From positions 1 through 64,000 of the forward strand of contig DATJQP010000098.1 of the NCBI GenBank assembly GCA_035505655.1: DNA of 64,000 nucleotides, written 5' to 3'. The position numbers and the translations under genes were made by a program. Below, piece after piece: positions 52,760 through 62,639 of the stretch; the first letter of the stretch is position 1; the number at the start of each line of letters is the position of its first letter. Under the pieces are notes generated by a model. It did no database searches and was not told the DNA's origin. It saw nothing but the letters and a program-made list of their open reading frames with translations. This DNA comes from JAGVPT01 sp035505655 (GTDB lineage Bacteria > Bacteroidota > Ignavibacteria > UBA10030 > UBA8401).

Positions 52760-53113
52760 CTACAACAATTTCTCTTCCTTTTCCAAGCGCATCCAGTGAA
52801 GAAGGCGGTGAGCCACCGGGGCGATCATGATCCCGGCCACCACAAGGAAGAGCATCCCCGAAAAGAGAGCATAGAACGACGCGAAGACTTTGCCTGCCGG
52901 AGTGCGGAGCTCGTTCACGGGCCCCATCCCTCCAAGGATCATCGAGGCATTGAGGAGCGCGTCGATGAACGAGAGCCCCTCGGTGATCCGATAGCCAGCG
53001 ATTCCGACGCCGAGCGAAGTAAACACGATCGCCGATGCAAGGAGAAAGTGCGCCCACAACCTGCGAAAGAAATGGCGCCTCGAAAGTAGCGGCCTGGAAG
53101 TATGTTCATACAT
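52760..53113 (-). CDS. Two-TM potassium-channel-like membrane protein with non-canonical filter
   Basis: 117 aa from ATG 53113. Layout is that of an Ion_trans_2/KcsA pore: TM1 ~21-41, pore helix (SFIDALLNASMIL, ~48-60), filter-like loop GGMGPVNEL (~61-69), conserved linker TPAGKVFASFYALFSG leading into TM2 (~74-100). The K+ filter TxGYG is replaced by I-L-G-G-M-G, so selectivity is unlikely to be for K+ in the usual way. Basic N-terminus and charged C-terminus are probably cytoplasmic. No ligand domain. I have seen similar proteins annotated as two-pore or potassium channels; ion passage is unproven. Confidence 0.72.
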   Translation of the reverse strand: MYEHTSRPLLSRRHFFRRLWAHFLLASAIVFTSLGVGIAGYRITEGLSFIDALLNASMILGGMGPVNELRTPAGKVFASFYALFSGMLFLVVAGIMIAPVAHRLLHWMRLEKEEKLL

Positions 53114-53191
53114 GGATGGATTCCAGCTGTTGATAGTAGTGATATCACTGCCCCATTCTCGATCCCGGATTCGGGGGACGAGACTCACCGT

Positions 53192-56100
53192 TTATCGCAT
53201 CTTCACAAGTTTCTGCGTCGCCGTCGTCTCCTGTCCCCCCTCCCGAATGATGACACGGTAGAAATAGACTCCGTTGGCGATCTCGCTTCCGTCTCTGTCC
53301 CGTCCATCCCAGTAGAGGTTATCGGTGGAGCTCTTGTAGCCATTGGCGCCGACGTGCACCCTCGACGAGATATCAAGATCCTGAATCAAACGACCGGTGA
53401 CCGTATAGATTTTGATATGAGCGCTCTGCGGATCGTCCGAACCGGAAAGAGTGAAGGTGAATGTTGTCCCGTTCCCGAACGGATTCGGTATGTTAAAGAC
53501 ATTCGTGAGTTGCAGCTGATTGGCAACCTGAATGTTGATGACGGTCGTATCGGATGAATTGCCGGCGGCATCCTTCCCATAGAAACGCAACGTGTGCGTC
53601 CCCTCCGACAACTCGGGTGACCAGAGCACCTGGGCGATGAGCGGAGGGGTTCCGGGTACAAACTGAATAGAACTGTTTCCCGTGAAGTACACCTGATTGT
53701 TGTCGACCTCGAGATAAATGATCGAGGTGTCCGACGGACTAACCGGGATTCCGTTTGGATCTCTCAGCTGGAGCGTGACGGACGGATGGGCCCGGATAAA
53801 GTCACCGTCTACAACCTGCGCGTCGTCGATGGTCAACACCAGGGATGGCCTGACAGTGTCAGAGAAGATTGTGTAAGGAGCTGAGACCGTATTGTTGAAT
53901 TTGTAGAGCTCCGGAATCTGGTCATTCGGGTCGACCTGCACGACAAATGAGTGGCTCCCGCGCCTACCCCGGCTGTCGTACTGCACGCTGACCCCGGCGG
54001 AATCCCCCGCTTTGATCAATGGGATGATGGCGCTTTTCAGCGTTCGTAGGTTTCCGGTATCGTCCGTGAGAATCGCGACGACGACGCTCTCCGCCGGCGA
54101 GAGGCCGACGTTGAAGACCGTCACTCCCACGTTGACAATCTCTCCCTCCTGGAATGAGGACTTCTGGAGCTGCAAGGTATTCTGGGATACGACAAGTTCC
54201 GGCGGCGGAGTTGCCCTCACGGACCAGCTCCTGAGAACCGGAGAGATCAGCGAAGAATTGGCCTGGAGAGAGAAGATAAACTGTGCGGTCGGATATCGCG
54301 TTGCGGCGATGCTCTGGAGCGCCACCGACGACGAATCGTAGGATCGGAATAGGGTGTCGGCTGAGCCTGACGGAAGGAGACCGACCATCGAGATTGCGAC
54401 ATGGGTACCGGCGGGCACATTTTTCGACAGGCTGAGCTGATTCCATCCCGAAACGGGGCCGATTGCCGGTGTTACGATCGTCCCGAACGCCTCAGGGTGA
54501 ACCAGCGTCGTTTCCACGACCGCTTTCCCAGTCGAGCTCTTCTTGTATGACTCAAGAGCCGATCCGGGCGAAAGCCCCTTCTTTCCAAAGATCGCCCACG
54601 AATCACGGTAGCCGACTGAATCTATGTACATGCTTCCTATCGAATGATACGCAGAGTATACCGCCGGTGTGAGATGGTACGATCCTTCGTCGATAATTCC
54701 TGCCGCCACATAATACCCCTGAGGGACGGCAGTGAGGAACGCGGCGAGTGAATCGGCCTCCGCCGGATTTCCGTAAACATCGAACGTCCCGAGGTTCACG
54801 AGAGTGTCGGCAGCGGGATCAATGACGACGACCTGATGTCCGCGGCCAAAACTGCTGGGAAGGACATTGGCGCCGCCGATGTCGATCACTCCGAACTTGC
54901 CGTCCAGGAAGCCGGAGGAGATCACCTGGATCGAAGTCAACGTGCTCTGGATCGACGCTCCAATCCCGGGAGCGTACGCAACGTGGGCGAGCGAATTCTT
55001 CTGCCAGTCGACGGAATCAGCCTCCCCGAGCGTGCCGACCGAACCGGCGCCGAGATAGAACGAACCCGTTGTCCAGTTCCCCGTCGACGACTGGAATCGA
55101 GCACGCCAATAGTATCGCGCGGGCTTCCTGAGCGTGCCGAGCGAAAACGATGTGGTCACAATTCCCATGGGGGAAGAGAGTTCCACCGGCGTGGAGAAAT
55201 CCGGAAGGGAGTCGAGGTCAAGCGTGATGATTTGCGAAGGGTCGTACCGTTGAGTCGTCGGATTGAGCAAAACGAGCGACGAGGCCGCTCCCGTTGAAAA
55301 CGGAGACGGTGTCACCGCCTTAAACTCCGACGTGACGACCTGGAAGGATTTCGTCGCCGAGTTGTCTCCCTTCGAAAGTTCGGCGATTGCATTGAGCGGG
55401 TCGATATTCACTGTCAGGGTGTGATCTCCGGCCAATTGCCTGACGCTCGCATAGACCGTCAGCGTATCGTACACGAGCGGCATAGGCCTTCGAACCGTCC
55501 ACGACCGCACCACTGTCGATTCATACCTCTGCTGGATCGTTATTTCCACCGTGTCGCGTGTGACCGATCCGTAGTTCGCGTAGACCACCCGGATCGCCGC
55601 GCTGTCCTGGTCGTCCGACACATTTTGCGAGACCGGTGTTATGAAACCGGGTTGAATGACCAGGTTCGGAAGAAACGGAACGGCGAGGTCGACGGTCGGA
55701 TCGCCGATGAGGGTATTATTGTAGAGCATGATACTGTTCACCGTCGTGAGCCCCTCGGCCGCAATCTGCCTCAATTTTGCGATGAGATGTGTCTCCCCCA
55801 CTCGAAGGATCGTATCCTGGAGCATCGCCGAGTAGAATCGGGGCGGCAGCGAGGTCGCAATGCTCTCGAATCCCAGCGACGAGTTTCCGATGTAGTCGAC
55901 GGAGCTCGCCGAGGAGCCGACAATAAACTCCTCGCTGAAGGATGTGATGAGCGGCTCGGCAAACTTTCCCGTAGAGCACCCGAAGTCCGTGATGAGCGAG
56001 TAGCGACCGCGGGAATTCTTCAATTGCAGAGGGTCACCGATGCTGTTATCCCACGTCTGCGTCCCGCTATGGCCGATGTACGAGATGAAGACTCCGCCTG

Positions 56101-58531
56101 ATGAAATTGCGTCAGCTACCGCTTGAGGGCTGAGGGGACCGAAATCCGACTGCGGGTTGATCGTCTTGTAGAATTGCGTCGTGATTCCACCGACCGGAGC
56201 CGGGCTCGCAACCGTAGCAATGATCTGGTCCTGGACGGATTTGAGAAGGTCGATTTCTCCCGGAACCGTTGGATCCCCCCCCGAAAAAAAGAGGAACCGC
56301 TTGTTCCAATCATCGTACGGACTCGAGACGTACGAGCTGTAGACCGACCGGTATTGGGAGAGTTCTCCGACATTCTTTACCGGAATGCGGCCGACGTTCA
56401 TCTGGGGGAGTCCGGTGATCGTATCGGCGAGAGCATACGCCACGTCACTCACCGGATAACCGACGGAGGGGACGTAGTTGACGGCCGTCGAGTCTCCTTC
56501 GTAGTATTTGTAGTCGTACGAGGCGTCGCCCAGGAGAACGAGAAACGACGGCATCGGTGGCTGCCAGCGGAAGGCAGAACGGACGTAGAGATGCACCGCG
56601 TCCGGAGTTGGATACCCGTAGCCAAACTCGTCATCAATATCATCGACGTTAACCAGGCGCGTCGCAAGATGCTTCAGTGAACCGACGGTCTGGACATACT
56701 GCTGGGCTTCCGGGTAGAACTTGGAATTCGTGATCGCAATGTAATCGGTCTGGCTCGTGGTTGCCCGAAGCCCGGCAAAGGTTTTGACTTTTTTCACGAG
56801 GGGCGTATACGCTCTCGACTGCGGGATGATGCAATACTGAGTCCCCGCATCGACAGTATCCGAGAACGTAAGGGTGAATGGAGCCGTCGACGAAAGCGAG
56901 AAGTTCGTGACCCTTTCGCCGGAGGGCTTGACTCGATAGAGGAGCACATCGGCCGTCTGGAGCCCTGTCACCTGCACTGTCCGCAGTTTCTTGCCGGACA
57001 CCGACCGAAAGTCGAAAAGCAGGGTATCGTTGACCACGTTGAGACGGCGCGGGTATTCGACCTCAAACCAATCGTAGATGATCGTGTTCGGGTTTGATGC
57101 CGTCGGATATGAGAAAAGTGTCACCGAGTTGCCCCCAGGGGTCAGTGCCGTCGCGGGCGCCCGCCCCGTCAGGACCACCTCGGCTCCGCGATTGAGAACT
57201 ACGGAACTGAGATCCCCGCTTGAATTGAGTCGCAGGGCGATATTGTGCGCCCCGACGTTCACGCTTGCCCCCCAACTGGCAAACTTGGCGTAGAGCGTGA
57301 CGCTGTCGCCGGCGAGCGAGAAATCCGAAACGGAGAAGCTCGCCGATGCGCTTGCCCCGCCGTTGAGAAAATTCCAGGGCCACATGTCAAACGGGTTCCA
57401 CCGGTAATCCTGCTGAGAATAGACGTCCGTGTTCGCAAGTTGAAGCCCGGGGTAGGGCCCCTGGCTCTCCAGGTGAAGGAACGCGGTGTAGGTCGTCAGT
57501 GTATCGGTCGTTGGAGCCAGGGATGGATTGGTCTTCATGCGGAGACCGTCCTTCTGGCCCCACGTCAGCCAGAGAAGCGTGGTGTCTGTGTACCGGTTGA
57601 GGTATTCGTTGTATTCGTCGGCCAGATTCGTCGTGATGATCCTCTGCTTCCCGGTGTAGTTCCGGAGCGCCGGAAACTCGAGATAGTCACCGTTGTCAAA
57701 CGACCCATCGGCCTCGCCGGAAACAACTATCGGGACCTCCTTTCCACGATCGAAAAGCTGAAATGTCCTCGGGTCGATTGTCGTCCCCGACGGGAGGAAT
57801 TTCTGGAGCTGATCCTTCGTAATGCGGTAGATGCCGTCGTCGGGAATAGCCAACTTGACATAGGTCGATGATGTGTTAAACCACCCGCCGGTGGTATCGT
57901 TCAGCGAAGGCATCGCGTACGGTTGAACAGAACCGTAGTTGAGGATCAGTTCCTTGAGTATTTTTTCGAACTGAGGATCGCCGCCTCCTTTGTGCGCGAT
58001 GGTTTCGTTTGGCCGCGGCTGAGGAGAGGATATCTGCAGGTCGACGGTGCGGGAAAACTGTGCACCATCTGCGCTCGAGTTGCGGAAGAACGGAGTAACT
58101 TCAATACGCGCCAGGTAATATCCTCTGAACCATCCGTATCCTGTTACGTGAACCGTTGGCGCGGACGCGAGCTCGGTCAGTGGGACCGGAACCGTCATTT
58201 CCCTCATCGAACCGGAATCTCTCGAGGACGCGGCCGGGAGCACTCTCGTCAGGGTCTTCCACCCTCTCCGCGCCGGGACGGATCCTACGATCCGGCACGA
58301 GATGGTGCTCCCCGGATCGAGCGCATAGTACATCACTCTTCGCGAGTATGGCGTCTCGTCGGTCGTGCGGGCGGGAGGGTCGAAGGTCAATTCAATCGTC
58401 TCGAAACCCGACGTAGAACCGAGAGCGGCGGCCGCCCCCCAACTGTGTCTCGTCACGGCTCGAGTCTGACCGAGGAGAGCAGCTTCCGCGAAAAAGACAA
58501 GGAGGAGAAGAATGGACAACCTTCGGGTCAT
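53192..58531 (-). CDS. Giant C25 (gingipain/PorU-like) protein with T9SS sorting domain
   Basis: 1779 aa from ATG 58531, overlapping the wecG stop by ATGA; the longer frame to 58666 lies inside wecG. Signal peptide MTRRLSILLLLVFFAEAALLGQ (~residues 1-22). An N-terminal strand-rich region (~25-550) precedes the C25 caspase-like domain (~590-970) with His821 (YIGHSGTQTW) and Cys852 (DFGCSTGKFAEP). Then come Ig/CARDB-like modules (LQLKSSFQEGEIVNVGVTVFNVG-type, ~1400-1520) and a C-terminal sorting domain (VFNIPNPFGNGTTFTF, TVTGRLIQ, DGRDRDGSEIANG) close to that of the porU protein. About 430 residues longer than the PorU here. Either a second sortase-like enzyme or a secreted surface protease. 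Confidence 0.85.
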   Translation of the reverse strand: MTRRLSILLLLVFFAEAALLGQTRAVTRHSWGAAAALGSTSGFETIELTFDPPARTTDETPYSRRVMYYALDPGSTISCRIVGSVPARRGWKTLTRVLPAASSRDSGSMREMTVPVPLTELASAPTVHVTGYGWFRGYYLARIEVTPFFRNSSADGAQFSRTVDLQISSPQPRPNETIAHKGGGDPQFEKILKELILNYGSVQPYAMPSLNDTTGGWFNTSSTYVKLAIPDDGIYRITKDQLQKFLPSGTTIDPRTFQLFDRGKEVPIVVSGEADGSFDNGDYLEFPALRNYTGKQRIITTNLADEYNEYLNRYTDTTLLWLTWGQKDGLRMKTNPSLAPTTDTLTTYTAFLHLESQGPYPGLQLANTDVYSQQDYRWNPFDMWPWNFLNGGASASASFSVSDFSLAGDSVTLYAKFASWGASVNVGAHNIALRLNSSGDLSSVVLNRGAEVVLTGRAPATALTPGGNSVTLFSYPTASNPNTIIYDWFEVEYPRRLNVVNDTLLFDFRSVSGKKLRTVQVTGLQTADVLLYRVKPSGERVTNFSLSSTAPFTLTFSDTVDAGTQYCIIPQSRAYTPLVKKVKTFAGLRATTSQTDYIAITNSKFYPEAQQYVQTVGSLKHLATRLVNVDDIDDEFGYGYPTPDAVHLYVRSAFRWQPPMPSFLVLLGDASYDYKYYEGDSTAVNYVPSVGYPVSDVAYALADTITGLPQMNVGRIPVKNVGELSQYRSVYSSYVSSPYDDWNKRFLFFSGGDPTVPGEIDLLKSVQDQIIATVASPAPVGGITTQFYKTINPQSDFGPLSPQAVADAISSGGVFISYIGHSGTQTWDNSIGDPLQLKNSRGRYSLITDFGCSTGKFAEPLITSFSEEFIVGSSASSVDYIGNSSLGFESIATSLPPRFYSAMLQDTILRVGETHLIAKLRQIAAEGLTTVNSIMLYNNTLIGDPTVDLAVPFLPNLVIQPGFITPVSQNVSDDQDSAAIRVVYANYGSVTRDTVEITIQQRYESTVVRSWTVRRPMPLVYDTLTVYASVRQLAGDHTLTVNIDPLNAIAELSKGDNSATKSFQVVTSEFKAVTPSPFSTGAASSLVLLNPTTQRYDPSQIITLDLDSLPDFSTPVELSSPMGIVTTSFSLGTLRKPARYYWRARFQSSTGNWTTGSFYLGAGSVGTLGEADSVDWQKNSLAHVAYAPGIGASIQSTLTSIQVISSGFLDGKFGVIDIGGANVLPSSFGRGHQVVVIDPAADTLVNLGTFDVYGNPAEADSLAAFLTAVPQGYYVAAGIIDEGSYHLTPAVYSAYHSIGSMYIDSVGYRDSWAIFGKKGLSPGSALESYKKSSTGKAVVETTLVHPEAFGTIVTPAIGPVSGWNQLSLSKNVPAGTHVAISMVGLLPSGSADTLFRSYDSSSVALQSIAATRYPTAQFIFSLQANSSLISPVLRSWSVRATPPPELVVSQNTLQLQKSSFQEGEIVNVGVTVFNVGLSPAESVVVAILTDDTGNLRTLKSAIIPLIKAGDSAGVSVQYDSRGRRGSHSFVVQVDPNDQIPELYKFNNTVSAPYTIFSDTVRPSLVLTIDDAQVVDGDFIRAHPSVTLQLRDPNGIPVSPSDTSIIYLEVDNNQVYFTGNSSIQFVPGTPPLIAQVLWSPELSEGTHTLRFYGKDAAGNSSDTTVINIQVANQLQLTNVFNIPNPFGNGTTFTFTLSGSDDPQSAHIKIYTVTGRLIQDLDISSRVHVGANGYKSSTDNLYWDGRDRDGSEIANGVYFYRVIIREGGQETTATQKLVKMR

Positions 58532-59280
58532 GCTCGCTCCAGCTTCTGTAACTTTTCCCGGAGAACAAGAAAGAGGAATCTCGGAATGCCAAGAAGGTAA
58601 CGTCGCCAAAGCCGTCGCGGCTCCTGCAATAGCCTGAAGAGCCATTCGCCGTGGGCTTTCTGCCACTTTCCGGAGGCTCTTGCTTTTGTCCCCGACATGA
58701 ATGCGATTCCGGCACCGACAGCGATACTGACCATGGGGTCGAGCCGATCATAGTGACGCCACAACCATCGATCCTGTTTCGGCGTGCCCATTCCCACGAG
58801 GAGAAGATCGGCGCGAGACTCATTGACAAGTGTAGGGATCGCCTCGTCTTCGAGGTCGATGAATCCCTGGTGTGCTCCCGCTACAACAAGCCCCGGATAT
58901 TCTCTGCGGAGACGGTCGCGCAATCGATCCAGCAACTGGTCGGTCTCTCCGAGGAAGAAGACACGCCATCGTCGGGCGCTCGCTTCTTTCATGATAACAG
59001 GATGAAGGTTGCTACCGTTCTGCGCCGTCGCGAACCCGTTTCGCCCGTAGAGAAACCGGGAGGCGGCGAAGATGCCGTACCCGTCGGGGAGAATGAGATC
59101 ATAGTTCTTATAGAGGGACCCAATCTCAGGGTCGTCATAAGCGAGAAGCGTATGGAAGAAATGAGGTTGGACGATTGACAGTTTCTTCCTCGACTCCACA
59201 CCTTCGACGATTGCTCGCAGAATCTCGGCTTCGCCCATCGTCTGGAACGGTATCCCGAGAATGTCGAGCGATTCATTCAC
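58528..59280 (-). CDS. WecG/TagA/CpsF family glycosyltransferase
   Basis: 250 aa, usual for GT26. Adds ManNAc-type sugars to polyprenyl-linked GlcNAc in ECA or teichoic acid families. Motifs: ILPDGYGIFAASRFLYG, FFLGETDQLLDRL, VGMGTPKQDRWLWRH and GAGIAFMSGTK. Start GTG 59280 overlaps the previous gene's stop (GTGA). Overlaps the C25 gene by ATGA, the strongest hint that polysaccharide synthesis and that surface protein are linked. Confidence 0.92.
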   Translation of the reverse strand: MNESLDILGIPFQTMGEAEILRAIVEGVESRKKLSIVQPHFFHTLLAYDDPEIGSLYKNYDLILPDGYGIFAASRFLYGRNGFATAQNGSNLHPVIMKEASARRWRVFFLGETDQLLDRLRDRLRREYPGLVVAGAHQGFIDLEDEAIPTLVNESRADLLLVGMGTPKQDRWLWRHYDRLDPMVSIAVGAGIAFMSGTKARASGKWQKAHGEWLFRLLQEPRRLWRRYLLGIPRFLFLVLREKLQKLERA

Positions 59281-60452
59281 GCGATCGCCGATCCGATATG
59301 ATGCCGGTATATATTGACGGTCTCATCCACAAACCTATCCATCGTAAACAGTTCATCGTATCGGATCCTGGCAGCCGCTCCCAGGCGGAGCACCTCGTCA
59401 CGGTCGGCCAAAAGTCTGGCGATTGCATCGGCAAGAGCAGGTGGATCTTTCGGCGGGACGAGAATGCCGGTCTTGCCGTTGAGGATGAATTCCGCCACTC
59501 CCCCGACGTCCGTCGCTATGTGTGTCTTCCCGATGCTTGCCGCCTCGAGAAGAACATACGGCAAACCTTCGCGGACCGAGGACAACACCATAAAATCCGC
59601 TACATTAAAGAGCGCCTCGACATCGGCAAGAGCTCCCAGGAATCGCACATTGCGACCCAACTCAAGCCGCACGGCCAGATCCATCATCTCCCTTTTTTCC
59701 GTTCCGTCCCCGAGGAGAAAGAAGAGTGTCTGATCGATGGCTCTTCTCCCCTTCAAAATATTGATGGCCTCAACCAGAGTCCTTCTATCCTTTGACGGGA
59801 TGAACTGACCGACGCTTGCCACAACGCAGGATCTGGGCGGGATGGAGAACAGCTCTCGAATCTCCTTCTTCTTTCTCTCGGGGAGTTCCGCGAAGGGAGC
59901 TATCCCATAGTAGATCCGCCTCACTGTTGCCGGATCCTTCCGAAAATCGTTGACCAGCATCCTCGCAATGGCATCGCTGCACGCGATCGTAGTGTCTCCA
60001 AACAAAGAGAACAGTTTTCGAGTCGAAAACTGATTATGGCATGTTGAGACATGGGGGATGCCTGTAAGTCGGGAAACGCCTCGCGCGAGAATATCGGAGT
60101 ATCGCTTATGAGAATGAACCAGGACGATCCCTTCCCTTCGTATCTCGGAGACAAGCGTCCCAAAAGACCGGATGAATCCCGAAGGACGCTTGAGCCCGCT
60201 TCCTGCTTCAACAAGACCAAGATCGAGGAATTTGACCTCCTTCCTTAGGCGGTTGCAGAAAGGGCCCGCCGTCGCCCCTATGACCGGGGCGTATCCCCTC
60301 TCGAGGAGTCCATTCGCCAGATCCGCAACGTGTCGCTCGACGCCCCCCGGATCCATCCCGTCCGTCAGAAGAAGTATTCCGTTTTTCTTGGCCAAGGTAT
60401 GTCTAAGGTCAACAACTGATATTCGGAAAACATTGCATCCGCGTTCCGGCAT
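59277..60452 (-). CDS. Glycosyltransferase family 4 (GT-B)
   Basis: 391 aa from ATG 60452; a TTG at 60473 would add seven residues. N-terminal GT-B motif GILLLTDGMDPGGVERHVADLANG (partly quoted: LTDGMDPGGVERH), then VHSHKRYSDILARG and STCHNQFSTRKLF. C-terminal half: FLGALADVEALFNVADFMVLSS (partly quoted: LGALADVEALF), EGLPYVLLEAASIG with the retaining E-x7-E-type site, and TDVGGVAEFI. Donor and acceptor sugars cannot be read. Third-to-last step-type gene in the cluster; coupled by GTGA to wecG. Confidence 0.9.
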   Translation of the reverse strand: MPERGCNVFRISVVDLRHTLAKKNGILLLTDGMDPGGVERHVADLANGLLERGYAPVIGATAGPFCNRLRKEVKFLDLGLVEAGSGLKRPSGFIRSFGTLVSEIRREGIVLVHSHKRYSDILARGVSRLTGIPHVSTCHNQFSTRKLFSLFGDTTIACSDAIARMLVNDFRKDPATVRRIYYGIAPFAELPERKKKEIRELFSIPPRSCVVASVGQFIPSKDRRTLVEAINILKGRRAIDQTLFFLLGDGTEKREMMDLAVRLELGRNVRFLGALADVEALFNVADFMVLSSVREGLPYVLLEAASIGKTHIATDVGGVAEFILNGKTGILVPPKDPPALADAIARLLADRDEVLRLGAAARIRYDELFTMDRFVDETVNIYRHHIGSAIA

Positions 60453-60491
60453 CGCACGAAATTCAGTGCGCAACCGGGGGCTCGGACGAAT

Positions 60492-61679
60492 TCATTGTGT
60501 CCGCGATAGCAGTTTCTCGCAGAAGGCAACGAGCGCGGCGACTCTTCCCTCCCATCGATTTTCTTTCAGGAACTGCTCCATGGCCTCTGCTTGAATCTGC
60601 ATTCTCCGACCGTTGATGAGACTATCAACTGTCGGAATGAACTCCTCCCTTTTACGCGCGACATGAACCACGTTCTCAAAATATGTGACATCCGGAAAGA
60701 ACGTCGATACCACCTGAAGATGCATGGAGAGCAGGTCATAGACTCTCATTGGGCTCCCCTCGATATCTGAGCGGTAGGGAAGGATGCCGATATCAAAGTT
60801 AGCGATCTTCTCGAGAAGTTTCTCTTCTGATTCCGGCGGCGATAGGCGGATGTTTCTCTTCGATTTCAGCGCCTTTCGATAATTGCTGACGGTTCCAACA
60901 TTCTCGATTGTGGCCGTCGGGAACCGGTCGGCCAGCTCGAGCAGCAGAGAGACGTCAATGTTCTCGGTGATGCGACCTACGGTCCCGATAATCGGTCGAC
61001 TTTCGTCTGTCCGACCGCGACGCGGGATTCGACGCATCGGCAGCGTCTCGTCGCACCCGTTCCGGACGAGGATTATCCCGGCAGATGAGCGCTTCGACGC
61101 CAGGCGGGAGAAACCCGCTTCGGTGTGCGCGATGAGACCGTCGGCGTCCTTCATGAGCTCCTCGAAGAGAATCTCCATCCGGCGTTTGATCTGTGAGTTC
61201 CTGGAGTAGGTGGCGACGGAGTCCTGGTAGTCAAAAAGCACAGCCCGGTAGAGGGACCTGAAATCCTTCGCATAACCATCCCACCAGAAGGGCATGCTGA
61301 CGATGGCCACGACCGGCTGCATGAGGGATCGAATGCGCTCCTCGAACCACCTCCTGAACAACCAACGATCGACGGTGGGCGTGAGACTTCCCCTGAAGAA
61401 GGTCGGGATTGGAGGCGGTGACCAGACCTGTAGGTTGTCCCCGGTGATTTTGAATGGGATGTTCTCCCGACGAGAAGGAAGAAATATCCGAGCGCTCGTC
61501 TCGCGGATGCCGGCAGCGACGGACGAGGGAGGATTCAGGTAAATCGTTCGCTTTCCGGCCCTCGACAACCCAAGCGCCAGAGCCCGCGTTCTGCTCCTTT
61601 GGCTATGCCAATCCTGAGGAGCAAAGAAAAGATATGTCGGGTCCACAGTATCCGTCTCGCCTCTCCGTGCCTCATTCAT
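60492..61679 (-). CDS. Glycosyltransferase, GT-B (family 4-like)
   Basis: 395 aa. Rossmann-like start YLFFAPQDWHSQRSRTRALALG, central LIAHTEAGFSRLASKR, then GTVGRITENIDVSLLLELAD and C-terminal FDIGILPYRSDIEGSPMRVYDLLS, similar to TuaH/capsule-type glycosyltransferases. Gap to the following gene is 39 nt, and its start follows the preceding stop directly (61679/61680). Specificity unknown. Confidence 0.85.
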   Translation of the reverse strand: MNEARRGETDTVDPTYLFFAPQDWHSQRSRTRALALGLSRAGKRTIYLNPPSSVAAGIRETSARIFLPSRRENIPFKITGDNLQVWSPPPIPTFFRGSLTPTVDRWLFRRWFEERIRSLMQPVVAIVSMPFWWDGYAKDFRSLYRAVLFDYQDSVATYSRNSQIKRRMEILFEELMKDADGLIAHTEAGFSRLASKRSSAGIILVRNGCDETLPMRRIPRRGRTDESRPIIGTVGRITENIDVSLLLELADRFPTATIENVGTVSNYRKALKSKRNIRLSPPESEEKLLEKIANFDIGILPYRSDIEGSPMRVYDLLSMHLQVVSTFFPDVTYFENVVHVARKREEFIPTVDSLINGRRMQIQAEAMEQFLKENRWEGRVAALVAFCEKLLSRTQ

Positions 61680-62639
61680 CTATGGAGAAAAAAAATGCCC
61701 CTTTCCATCCCGGCCCCGCAACAATCCTCCGATCGCAGTCGCTATTCCCTTCTCACGGAAGAATCTGAAGACGACGTCTCCCAGGCAACCGGCAACGTAG
61801 AATCTCCACGCTTCCATCCCGTGCGGCTTATTCCACAGAAGCTTTCGCAGATGGCGTCGGGCCATCTTCATGGTGCCATGGTAATACTCGAGTTTCCCCA
61901 ATTGAAGGAGAACGTCCTTTTGTTCTTCGGCGTCAATTGCGCTCCGGAACCGCTCCGTCAGATATCGATTAGCCATCTCATACGCACCCTTCGACTGAAT
62001 ATCTTTCAATCTCACCGAGATGGATCCCGGAGTGATCCGCTTTTTCAGCAACACGGCGGACAGGTTTCTGAACCGCGCCGTGCCGATCATCCGGAGCCAG
62101 AGATCGTAGTCAATCGCAGCTTCGAATCGTTCATTGAACCCGCCGATCTTCGTCAGAGTTTCCCTTCTGATGAGTGCGGCTGGGAAACACATGGAACAGT
62201 GCACCGGCATCAACGCGACAATATCACCATGGTTGGCGGGGAGATGTTTGATCCCCATCGACGCGCCTGTCGCGTCGACCATTTGATACGAGCCGCTCAT
62301 CGCATCGATCGTTTGGTCTTCCTTGAGTGCTTCCTGCTGAAGCGACAACCGGTCCGGCACCGAAATATCGTCCGCGTCGGCAAACGCAATCCATGGCGCA
62401 TTCGTCTGAGCGAGCGCGAAATTCAGCGCTGCTCCACGACCTCTGTGTTCGACCCTGAATATTCGCAACCGTGGATCCGACAGCCGGAGGATCTCCTCGT
62501 AGGAATGGTCCTCCGAACCATCGTCGACGACGATGAAATCAAAATTGCCGACTGTCTGCCGAAGCAGGCTTTCGATCGCCGGCCTGACATAGTCTCCCTG
62601 ATTGTAGACCGTCATGATTATGGAGATCGATTCAGCCAA
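61680..62639 (-). CDS. Glycosyltransferase family 2
   Basis: 319 aa. GT-A fold: SIIMTVYNQGDYVRPAIESLL, VVDDGSEDHSYEE, and the divalent-metal motif FADADDIS (DxD). Start is TTG at 62639 with GGGAG 8 nt upstream; the next ATG would delete the first strand. The C-terminal part (~220-319) is helical and may contact the membrane or partners. About 150 bp separate it from the next cluster gene. Sugar unknown. Confidence 0.9.
   Translation of the reverse strand: MAESISIIMTVYNQGDYVRPAIESLLRQTVGNFDFIVVDDGSEDHSYEEILRLSDPRLRIFRVEHRGRGAALNFALAQTNAPWIAFADADDISVPDRLSLQQEALKEDQTIDAMSGSYQMVDATGASMGIKHLPANHGDIVALMPVHCSMCFPAALIRRETLTKIGGFNERFEAAIDYDLWLRMIGTARFRNLSAVLLKKRITPGSISVRLKDIQSKGAYEMANRYLTERFRSAIDAEEQKDVLLQLGKLEYYHGTMKMARRHLRKLLWNKPHGMEAWRFYVAGCLGDVVFRFFREKGIATAIGGLLRGRDGKGHFFSP

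Noticed and set aside
52601..53089. Plus-strand frame of 162 codons opposite the channel-like gene
   Set aside because: Arg/His/Glu-rich shadow; the minus strand has a membrane protein with conserved pore-like layout.
58532..58666. Longer start for the large C25 gene
   Set aside because: It lies within wecG, and the ATGA overlap with a good signal peptide at 58531 is a better start.
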